DNA of 9,843 bases from the NCBI GenBank assembly GCA_964460435.1, contig CAYWRH010000161.1:1-9843 (forward strand), written 5' to 3'. Numbering within the stretch: the first letter of the stretch is position 1; each line of letters opens with the position of its first letter. The position numbers and the translations under genes are program-made. This DNA comes from JAAZBV01 sp964460435. GTDB taxonomy: Bacteria; Desulfobacterota; DSM-4660; Desulfatiglandales; HGW-15. A model generated the notes under the pieces. The model did not search any database. It had not been told where the DNA came from and saw only the letters and a list, made by a program, of their open reading frames with translations. Shown here in pieces: positions 1 to 5,686 of the stretch.

Positions 1-41
1 AGAGAAAAATCAAGTCTGATACTCCCGCGCTAGTATTTAAC

Positions 42-66
42 CGGGGCCGGGTTGATCCCGGCCCCG
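42..66 (-). terminator. GC-rich hairpin, probable intrinsic terminator of the UPF0182 gene
   Basis: A perfect 10-bp inverted repeat (CGGGGCCGGG / CCCGGCCCCG) surrounds a 5-base loop, TTGAT. It lies 38 bases beyond the stop codon of the leftward UPF0182 gene, where a terminator is expected. The T-tract is poor in both directions: CTCTTT follows it on the plus strand and GTTAAATAC on the minus strand. It could therefore serve either the minus-strand gene or a rightward gene ending left of the window. The stem is strong and clear. Its direction is inferred. Confidence 0.6.
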
Positions 67-103
67 CTCTTTAGGCCTGTCCAGATATTCCGGAAAATCG
101 CGC

Positions 104-2992
104 TTATTTTTTCATGGAGGCCTCTTTTTGTTCCTGCTCAGTCAGTATCTTTTCAAGCGCATCGAGCTCCTTTCCATAACCGGCCCAGTTGCCATCGCGC
201 AGATACTCCTTTGCCTTCCTGTAGTGTTCCAGAGCCTTTTTAGCCATTTCACCAACTTCTGAATCTGATTCCATCTGCCTCTCAATTGTTGCAGTGGAAG
301 AAGGTTTTGCAGAAAGAAGGTCGCTGCCCAGTATGCCCCTTAATGCCTCGTCCAGTCTTTCATGCATCACAACCCTGTTTCCGGATGCTGCGATTATTCT
401 CTTCAGTTCAGGAAGAGAGGCAGATGATCTGTCTGGTTTTCCTGCCCCTGAAATGTTGCCCCCTGATGCCCCTGACTGAGGAGTTGAGAAGATGCCTCTC
501 CGGGGCTGCTGGCCAGGTGCAGGTTTTTGGGCTGTTTCCTGTTTTGCCTCCAGGTACACAGGTTCAACATAGATGAAGGTATCTTCAACTGGTATTGCAA
601 GAATGTTACCCCTTATTACACTTGAACCCCGCTGATCCCACAGGCTGAACTCCCTTGATATCTCGGTCTGCTGATTTACCCTTGCCTCAATCTGCATAGG
701 CCCGTAGACAAGTTTATCCTTTGGAAGTTTATAGACAATAAGATTCCCGTAGTCTGACTGATCACATCTTGCCGCAAGCCAGCCTATCATGTTATCCTTT
801 CTTGAAGGTGTCATAGGGAGCATAAGAAAAAACTCTTCGCGCTCCTCTTCGGGTAGTTTTATGATTATGTAATAGGGCTCCATGGCAAGGCGAGTATCCC
901 CGTTTAACACATCAGGCACCTGCCACAGGTCTTCCTGATTATAAAAGACCTGAATATCTTCCATATGGTATTTCAGATAGGCATCAACCTGTATGCTGAA
1001 TAGACCACCGGGGTATCTTATATGCCTTTTCAGATCTTCAGGCATAACACTGATTGGCTTGAAAATTTCGGGGAACATTGATTTGTATGTTTTTAGAAGC
1101 GGATCAACCTCATCAAGGGTGTAGAAATCAACGCTGCCATTATATGCATCGATAATTACCTTTACAGAGTTTCTGATATAGTTGACCAGCTTTCTGGTGC
1201 CGGGCATCGGTGATCTGCTTGAATATGGATACATATCAGATGTGGTATAGGCATCCATTATCCAGTAGAGTCTGCCTTCTGAAATAACTATGTAGGGGTC
1301 ATTATCATAGGTAAGAAACGGCGCAATTATACTGAGCCTGTTCTGGATATTTCTGTTGTACATGATCCTGCTTTCAGGTGTGAGGTAGTTTGTAAACAGT
1401 ATCTGGGGATCCATAAATTCTATGGCATAGAGCAGTTTTCTCAAAAATGATCCTATTACAACACCGCCTTTTCCCTGATAGTTGGTGTAGACATTGTTGT
1501 CCCCCTTTGCGTAGTCAAATTCTTCTGTCTTTGTCTTTACCAGGACATAGTCATCGGTTTTTTCACCATAATAGATCTCAGGTCTTTCAATTTTTAAATC
1601 CGGTTTGGAAACAGGGGGGATGTCCTTAATGAAAAGATTAGGCAGCCCCTCCTTTGATACCTCATTTACAGGGCTTGAAACCACGCCATAACCATGTGTA
1701 TATTTAAGGTGTCTGTTTACCCATGTGTTTGCCTGGGGAGGAAGCTGACTTACGATAAGCTCTCTGGCAGAGATCATGACCTGCCTGTATTTGCTGTCTA
1801 TCATGTATCTGTCTACATCCACATTATTGAAATCATAGTAAAGGCGTATGGCCTGTATCTGCTTGTATGTCTGGAGAAGGGGTTTCTCATCCCATACACG
1901 GATATTCTGTATGGTGACATCATTCTTTTCAAGGTCTTCCTGCGTTAAACTGTCACGTACGTTAAAATCCACCTCTTTGATCTTGTTCAGATTATAGGCC
2001 TCGCGGGTGGATTTGATATTCCGTTCAATATAGGGTGATTCCTTTGCCAGTTCATTTGGTTTAACGACAAATTTCTGCACTGATGAAGGTATCACGTAGG
2101 AAAGAATTATTATGGCGCAGATCCACAGGATGCCGGCTTTTGAGATCACCTTCATATTGGTTCTGAATGAATTATATATCAGCAATAGGCCATATATAAG
2201 CGAGCATATCAGAATTAACCTGAAGGCCCATACCCTTATTGTCACATCAGTATATCCTGCGCCAAATGCAGGGCCCTGGGTGGAAAACAGAAGCTCATAA
2301 GTCTTAAGGTAAAAGCTCAACCCTATAAGCAACACTATAATCCCGAATATGAAGATCAGGTGCCTTTTTCCATTTACAGTGATCTTCAGACCTGGCATGG
2401 ATGGCGGAGCGCCTTCCATTGGCGCCATATCTCCCTCTATCTGGAGCGCCCCGTTTTTCAGATACCAGCCTGCTGTAATAATCGTGGAAACAGCAATAAG
2501 AAAAATAAGGCCATTTTTTATGAGGAGAAAAAGGGGCAGAGTGTATATATAAAAACCTATATCCTTGTTAAAAACAGGGTCAGTGGAACCAAACGGCACC
2601 TGATAAAGATATCTGAGAATAATGTCCCAGTGTTTACTGCTCTTATATGCAACAACAATGCTGAGAATAGCCACAAAAATAAGAGCAAGGGAGTTAAGCG
2701 ACTTATTAGAGAGCCCGAATAGCATGGCCTCCGGCCCTTTTTCCTTCAGGTAATTGCCGGAGCAATATTCAGGATTCAGTCTTCTGGCAATCAGGATGTT
2801 CACGGTAATAAGCAATATAAGAAAGAGCCACACTGCCGCCCCAAATCCATATTTGCTCACGAGCATTGTCATGAAGAGAGATGAAAAACCCAGGGTGTCA
2901 AACCAGAGCCAGTCAGGGTATAATGATATAACGGACCATATGATCAGCAAAAAAATCAGCCCTGATCCTGTTAAAAACCGAAGTCTGTTCAT
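104..2992 (-). CDS. UPF0182 family large membrane protein
   Basis: A 962-residue protein of the UPF0182 (COG1615) family, whose biochemical function is not established. About seven hydrophobic segments fill the first third (roughly residues 7-25, 49-69, 98-116, 152-176, 210-229, 253-273 and 283-302). A long extracytoplasmic-type domain follows, opening with the family-typical stretch KPNELAKESPYIERNI, then TR.AYNL. Near the C terminus a Pro/Gln/Gly/Ser-rich low-complexity linker leads to a charged helical tail (from about residue 915, EHYRKAKEYLRDGNWAGYG), also usual in the family. The start was chosen at 2992, although an in-frame ATG lies 54 bases upstream. The 2992 ATG has AAAGGAG at 2999-3005 with a 6-base spacer, and it places TM1 directly at the N terminus. 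The gene is transcribed alone, divergently from aroF. Family assignment is strong; function is unknown. Confidence 0.9.
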   Translation of the reverse strand: MNRLRFLTGSGLIFLLIIWSVISLYPDWLWFDTLGFSSLFMTMLVSKYGFGAAVWLFLILLITVNILIARRLNPEYCSGNYLKEKGPEAMLFGLSNKSLNSLALIFVAILSIVVAYKSSKHWDIILRYLYQVPFGSTDPVFNKDIGFYIYTLPLFLLIKNGLIFLIAVSTIITAGWYLKNGALQIEGDMAPMEGAPPSMPGLKITVNGKRHLIFIFGIIVLLIGLSFYLKTYELLFSTQGPAFGAGYTDVTIRVWAFRLILICSLIYGLLLIYNSFRTNMKVISKAGILWICAIIILSYVIPSSVQKFVVKPNELAKESPYIERNIKSTREAYNLNKIKEVDFNVRDSLTQEDLEKNDVTIQNIRVWDEKPLLQTYKQIQAIRLYYDFNNVDVDRYMIDSKYRQVMISARELIVSQLPPQANTWVNRHLKYTHGYGVVSSPVNEVSKEGLPNLFIKDIPPVSKPDLKIERPEIYYGEKTDDYVLVKTKTEEFDYAKGDNNVYTNYQGKGGVVIGSFLRKLLYAIEFMDPQILFTNYLTPESRIMYNRNIQNRLSIIAPFLTYDNDPYIVISEGRLYWIMDAYTTSDMYPYSSRSPMPGTRKLVNYIRNSVKVIIDAYNGSVDFYTLDEVDPLLKTYKSMFPEIFKPISVMPEDLKRHIRYPGGLFSIQVDAYLKYHMEDIQVFYNQEDLWQVPDVLNGDTRLAMEPYYIIIKLPEEEREEFFLMLPMTPSRKDNMIGWLAARCDQSDYGNLIVYKLPKDKLVYGPMQIEARVNQQTEISREFSLWDQRGSSVIRGNILAIPVEDTFIYVEPVYLEAKQETAQKPAPGQQPRRGIFSTPQSGASGGNISGAGKPDRSSASLPELKRIIAASGNRVVMHERLDEALRGILGSDLLSAKPSSTATIERQMESDSEVGEMAKKALEHYRKAKEYLRDGNWAGYGKELDALEKILTEQEQKEASMKK

Positions 2993-3057
2993 AGTATTCT
3001 CCTTTAATTGTGCTATAGAGGCGCAAGGTAACATGTCTCTATACAAAAAGGAAGCAG

Positions 3058-3087
3058 ATAGTATTTCTTCAATAAAAGCCTTGACAA
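3058..3087 (-). promoter_or_regulatory. Putative sigma70-like promoter of the UPF0182 gene
   Basis: Read on the minus strand, TTGTCA (3082-3087) is followed after 18 bases by TACTAT (3058-3063). This would start transcription near 3051, about 58 bases before the UPF0182 start codon. Its -35 element is almost the exact complement of the -35 element of the rightward promoter, so the two would compete for polymerase. It was found by eye only; a second TATAGA at 3038-3043 lacks a good partner. Confidence 0.4.
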
Positions 3088-3110
3088 TAATGTCCCTGTT
3101 GGTTTAGATT
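3081..3110 (+). promoter_or_regulatory. Putative sigma70-like promoter of the leader-aroF-pepT unit
   Basis: A consensus TTGACA at 3081-3086 is followed after 17-18 bases by a weak -10 (TTAGAT at 3104-3109 or TAGATT at 3105-3110). The predicted start near 3117 lies about 30 bases before the leader-peptide ATG. The transcript would reach the attenuator terminator after about 170 bases, a normal length for an amino-acid attenuator. No palindrome resembling the E. coli TrpR operator overlaps it, so regulation at this locus appears to act after initiation. Confidence 0.5.
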
Positions 3111-3146
3111 CAACACTATTCAAGGGCTTATAGCAGAGGGTAAAAG

Positions 3147-3221
3147 ATGTTAAACAGAAATATCAATAACAGATACTGGTGGTGGCGCTGGTGGCGCATG
3201 GAGGGGTCTGCTGTCCTTTGA
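3147..3221 (+). CDS. Tryptophan-rich leader peptide of an aroF attenuator
   Basis: A 24-codon ORF starts with ATG and ends with TGA (3219-3221). Codons 10-16 read YWWWRWW, with TGG at 3177-3179, 3180-3182, 3183-3185, 3189-3191 and 3192-3194. A good Shine-Dalgarno, AGAGGG (3135-3140), sits 6 bases before the ATG. Five Trp codons in six positions of so short an ORF is the signature of a trpL-type leader, whose translation is the sensor rather than its product. The ORF lies between the putative promoter and an intrinsic terminator, ahead of the gene for the first enzyme of aromatic amino-acid synthesis. A stall at the Trp codons would leave the antiterminator strand (3204-3218) free; a ribosome that reached the stop would cover it. 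The single Tyr codon before the Trp run could add a minor Tyr input. No Phe codon is present. Confidence 0.88.
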   Translation: MLNRNINNRYWWWRWWRMEGSAVL

Positions 3222-3267
3222 AATCTTAATTTTGCTGGATGTTAAATAATATAAGGACCGCGGACTT
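3166..3267 (+). promoter_or_regulatory. Attenuator RNA: 1:2 hairpin and 2:3 antiterminator
   Basis: Strand 2 (3204-3218) can pair with strand 3 (3253-3267) as an antiterminator. The core 3206-3216 with 3255-3265 gives 9 Watson-Crick pairs, one U-G pair and one U-C mismatch, and flanking pairs extend it to 14 of 15. Strand 3 includes the whole 5' arm of the downstream terminator, so the two folds exclude each other. A weaker 1:2 helix is also possible: 3166-3168 with 3212-3214 and 3170-3174 with 3206-3210. It encloses a small GCGC/GCGC hairpin (3185-3188 with 3194-3197) over the Trp codons. This is the 1:2 / 2:3 / 3:4 logic of the enterobacterial trp attenuator. The pairings were found by hand and no folding energies were computed. 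Confidence 0.78.
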
Positions 3268-3289
3268 GGAATAATTCCCGCGGTTTTTT
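3257..3289 (+). terminator. Attenuator intrinsic terminator (3:4 hairpin)
   Basis: The inverted repeat ACCGCGG (3257-3263) / CCGCGGT (3278-3284) encloses a 14-base loop, and a run of six T (3284-3289) follows. It lies downstream of the Trp leader stop codon and 61 bases before the aroF start codon. Since no ordinary gene precedes it on this strand, its natural role is conditional termination of the leader transcript. Its 5' arm is the same sequence that the antiterminator captures. Confidence 0.88.
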
Positions 3290-3294
3290 GTTTT

Positions 3295-3330
3295 AGGGGC
3301 TGTGGGAAACCATCAGCCCCTTTCCTTTTT
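3295..3330 (+). terminator. Second terminator-like hairpin before aroF
   Basis: A stem AGGGGCTG (3295-3302) / CAGCCCCT (3314-3321) is capped by a TGG/CCA extension and a GAAA tetraloop (3306-3309), with one bulged T at 3313. TTCCTTTTTT follows. The U-run is interrupted by two C, so termination may be partial. It starts only 6 bases after the first terminator's T-run and ends just before the aroF ribosome binding site. It may be a backup terminator of the attenuator, or a 5' cap that stabilises the aroF mRNA. Structure is clear; function is inferred. Confidence 0.6.
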
Positions 3331-3350
3331 TAAAAACAGGGAGATATGAA

Positions 3351-4358
3351 ATGTTACTTGTGATGAGCAAAAACGCAACTGATAAGGAGATAGAGGATGT
3401 AATTGGCGCAATAAAGGGACAGGGGTATATCCCGAGACCAATCCCCGGAGGCGAAAGGATGTCCATAGGGATCCTTTATAACAAGGGGCCGGTAGATGGA
3501 TCTCTATTTCTCGGAATGCCCGGTGTACAGGATGCAATACCTGTTACAAAACCATATAAACTGGTAAGCAGGGAGTTTAAACCTGAAGATACTGTTGTGT
3601 CAGTTGGAGATGTTAAGGTTGGAAATGGCCATATGACCATTATTGCCGGCCCGTGCGCCATTGAAAGTGAGGAACAGGCCCTGACCATTGCAGAAAAGGT
3701 AAAGGCAGCCGGCGCTGACATGTTCAGGGGCGGGGCATTTAAGCCCAGAACCTCTCCCTATGCGTTCCAGGGCCTTGGACTTACCGGTTTAAAGATACTC
3801 GAAAAGGTAAGAAGAGAGACAGGGCTTCCTGTTGTAACAGAGGTTGTTGATATAAACACCTTTGATCAGGTAGAAGAAAGCGCAGACCTTGTTCAGATAG
3901 GCACAAGAAACATGCAGAATTTCAGCCTTCTGAAAAGGGCAGGGGCTTCAAAGAAGCCCGTCCTCCTGAAAAGGGGCATGGCCGCCACAATAGAGGAATG
4001 GCTTATGGCTGCTGAATATATACTTGCTGAGGGTAACTCACAGGTGATTCTCTGTGAAAGAGGCGTCAGGACATTTGTGAACCACAGCCGGAACACACTT
4101 GATCTCTCTGCTGTCCCTGTAGTTAAAACGGAAAGTCATCTTCCTATTATTATAGACCCCAGTCATGCAGCCGGAAAAAGAGACCAGGTTATTCCTCTGA
4201 GCAGGGCGGCTGTAGCTGTTGAGTCACACGGTATTATTGTCGAGGTTCATAATGATCCAGGAAAGGCATTGAGCGACGGTGCGCAGTCACTGTACCCTGG
4301 ACAGTTTGAACAACTCTGCATACAGGTGAAAACCATATATGAAAGTCTGAAGGTATAA
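3351..4358 (+). CDS. aroF: 3-deoxy-7-phosphoheptulonate (DAHP) synthase, type I-beta
   Basis: Condenses phosphoenolpyruvate and erythrose 4-phosphate to DAHP, the committed step of the cytoplasmic shikimate pathway. The 335 residues comprise an N-terminal ferredoxin-like (ACT-like) regulatory domain (about 1-75) and a TIM-barrel synthase domain. Visible motifs are GPCAIES (100-106), GGAFKPRTSPYAFQG (127-141), QIGTRNMQN (182-190), KRGM (207-210), DPSHAAGKRD (269-278) and VEVHNDPGKALSDG (297-310). Cys102, His272, Glu298 and Asp309 fall at the metal-ligand positions known for the Thermotoga maritima enzyme, and length and domain order match that enzyme too. In it the N-terminal domain mediates feedback inhibition by Tyr and Phe, so such inhibition is likely here. 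The ATG at 3351 has AGGGAGA (3338-3344) about 6 bases upstream. Expression is probably governed by the Trp attenuator just upstream. pepT follows 3 bases after the stop. Confidence 0.95.
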   Translation: MLLVMSKNATDKEIEDVIGAIKGQGYIPRPIPGGERMSIGILYNKGPVDGSLFLGMPGVQDAIPVTKPYKLVSREFKPEDTVVSVGDVKVGNGHMTIIAGPCAIESEEQALTIAEKVKAAGADMFRGGAFKPRTSPYAFQGLGLTGLKILEKVRRETGLPVVTEVVDINTFDQVEESADLVQIGTRNMQNFSLLKRAGASKKPVLLKRGMAATIEEWLMAAEYILAEGNSQVILCERGVRTFVNHSRNTLDLSAVPVVKTESHLPIIIDPSHAAGKRDQVIPLSRAAVAVESHGIIVEVHNDPGKALSDGAQSLYPGQFEQLCIQVKTIYESLKV

Positions 4359-4361
4359 CAA

Positions 4362-5588
4362 ATGAGGTTTCCTGATCTCCTTGATAGATTCATATCATAT
4401 GTAAAGATAGATACACGCTCTGAACATGATTCAAAGCGCTTTCCATCCACAAATGCACAGTTTGACCTTGCTCATAAGCTTGTTATTGAGCTTAATGAGA
4501 TTGGGCTTACTGATGTTAATGTAAACGAGTACGGATATGTGTCAGCCTTTCTAAATACCAATCAGAAAAAAAGGGTGCCTGTTATTGCCCTTATTGCCCA
4601 CATGGATACATCCCCTGATGTCTCAGGCAGAGGGGTGAGACCTTTAATCCACCATGATTATGATGGCGGTGATATTTCTATTTCCCATGAACTCACGCTT
4701 GCTGTTGCAGACAATCCACTTCTCAAGGAAAAGAAAGGCAAGACAATTATCACTACAGATGGGACTACCCTTCTGGGCGCTGATGACAAGGCAGGCATAG
4801 CGGAGATCATGAGCGCTTTGAATTTTCTGGTAAAGAATCCGGAATTTCCAAGGCCTGATATAAGGATACTGTTTACCCCTGATGAGGAGACTGGAAAAGG
4901 CACAGATAAAATTAATATTGAAGAGATAGGTGCCGATTACGGATACACTGTGGATGGCGGAAATCTGGGAGAGATCGAGGATGAGACCTTTTGCGCTGAT
5001 TCGGTTGATATAAAAATCAGAGGGATCAATGTGCACCCCGGCTATGCCAAGGGGAAGATGATAAATGCCATTAAAATCGCTGCCAGGATTATAGAGACAT
5101 TGCCCGAAGAGAGTGGCTCCCCTGAAAACAGTGATAACCGGGATGGCTATATACACCCAAATCAGCTATCTGCCGGTGTCGAGGAGGCGAAGATACAGAT
5201 ACTTGTCCGTGATTTTGAAGAAGATGCCCTGCATGAAAAGGAAAGGCTGATCAGAGAAACTGTTGACAGGGTGAAGGATCAATACAGAGGTGCAGAAATA
5301 ACAATGTCGGTAAATGAATCCTATCGTAACATGAAACAGGTGCTGGATAATCATCCTCTTGTTATAGAAAAGGCTTTTCAGGCCATAAGGGAGGCAGGGC
5401 TAACCCCTGTAAGGAAGGGTATCAGGGGAGGCACAGACGGGGCCAGGCTTAGCTTTATGGGGCTTCCCACCCCTAACCTCTTTACAGGTGGCAACAATGT
5501 ACATTCAAGGCTTGAATGGATTGCACTTGAAGACATGGAAAAGGCCGCAGAGGTTATTGTCAGACTCATGAAGTTATGGATAGAATAA
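4362..5588 (+). CDS. pepT: Peptidase T (tripeptide aminopeptidase, M20 family)
   Basis: A 408-residue zinc aminopeptidase that removes the N-terminal residue from tripeptides in the cytoplasm; this is the usual length for PepT. Metal and catalytic signatures of the M20B subfamily are present: AHMDTSPD (His80, with Asp82 supporting it), LLGADDKAG (bridging Asp141 or 142), FTPDEETGKG (Glu175 as general base, Glu176 as ligand), YTVDGG (Asp198) and NNVHSRLEW (His381). The dimerisation (lid) domain lies between, roughly residues 208-325. The ATG starts 3 bases after the aroF stop, with AAGG at 4350-4353 as a modest ribosome binding site inside the aroF end. Co-transcription with aroF is therefore very likely, placing pepT under the same attenuator. 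No terminator is visible between the two genes or directly after pepT. Confidence 0.94.
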   Translation: MRFPDLLDRFISYVKIDTRSEHDSKRFPSTNAQFDLAHKLVIELNEIGLTDVNVNEYGYVSAFLNTNQKKRVPVIALIAHMDTSPDVSGRGVRPLIHHDYDGGDISISHELTLAVADNPLLKEKKGKTIITTDGTTLLGADDKAGIAEIMSALNFLVKNPEFPRPDIRILFTPDEETGKGTDKINIEEIGADYGYTVDGGNLGEIEDETFCADSVDIKIRGINVHPGYAKGKMINAIKIAARIIETLPEESGSPENSDNRDGYIHPNQLSAGVEEAKIQILVRDFEEDALHEKERLIRETVDRVKDQYRGAEITMSVNESYRNMKQVLDNHPLVIEKAFQAIREAGLTPVRKGIRGGTDGARLSFMGLPTPNLFTGGNNVHSRLEWIALEDMEKAAEVIVRLMKLWIE

Positions 5589-5622
5589 AATACCCTCCTC
5601 TCTTCCTGCTTTAAGGATTTGC

Positions 5623-5646
5623 TTGCCATGTTATTCGCCATGTTAT
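5623..5646 (+). repeat. Tandem 12-bp direct repeat upstream of hrpA
   Basis: TTGCCATGTTAT (5623-5634) is immediately repeated as TCGCCATGTTAT (5635-5646), with one mismatch. The second copy runs into the putative extended -10 of hrpA. The last six bases of the unit, TGTTAT (5641-5646), also recur inverted as ATAACA at 5664-5669, just before the start codon. This could be a regulator binding site on two turns of one helix face, or chance duplication. No known operator is recognised. Confidence 0.55.
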
Positions 5647-5649
5647 ACT
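5623..5649 (+). promoter_or_regulatory. Putative promoter of hrpA
   Basis: TATACT at 5644-5649 is preceded by TGT, giving an extended -10 (TGnTATACT). TTGCCA at 5623-5628 could serve as -35, although the 15-base spacer is short, which an extended -10 can tolerate. Transcription would begin near 5656, leaving an mRNA leader of only about 16-30 bases. The element suggests hrpA has its own promoter in addition to any read-through from pepT. Confidence 0.45.
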
Positions 5650-5686
5650 TTTTTGAAAAAATGATAACACCGTGCAATATTATAAT

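Noticed and set aside
19..36. ATACT / AGTAT inverted repeat at the left edge
   Set aside because: Only 5 bp with an 8-base loop and no T-tract; any upstream gene it might serve is outside the window, and all three plus-strand frames close within the first 72 bases.
2992..3046. Upstream in-frame ATG at 3046 as the start of the UPF0182 gene
   Set aside because: It lacks a ribosome binding site, adds a non-hydrophobic extension, and lies at the predicted transcript start. The ATG at 2992 has AAAGGAG at 6 bases.
3081..3130. Possible TrpR operator at the aroF promoter
   Set aside because: No palindrome resembling the known TrpR operator core (ACTAGT) is seen near the -35/-10 elements.
3177..3194. 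TGG repeats as a possible TRAP protein binding site
   Set aside because: TRAP binds spaced GAG/UAG (NAG) triplets; these are in-frame UGG codons inside a leader ORF.
3253..3289. ACCGCGG in the terminator resembles the end of the T-box consensus (UGGNACCGCGG)
   Set aside because: The UGGN that contacts the tRNA acceptor end reads AAGG here. No Stem I or specifier loop is visible, and the translated Trp-codon run with ribosome binding site and stop explains the region better.
4644..5156. 170-codon minus-strand open frame inside pepT, and other long antisense or offset frames within the large genes
   Set aside because: They lie wholly within confidently assigned genes, have no recognisable motifs or supporting start signals, and are expected shadows of coding sequence.
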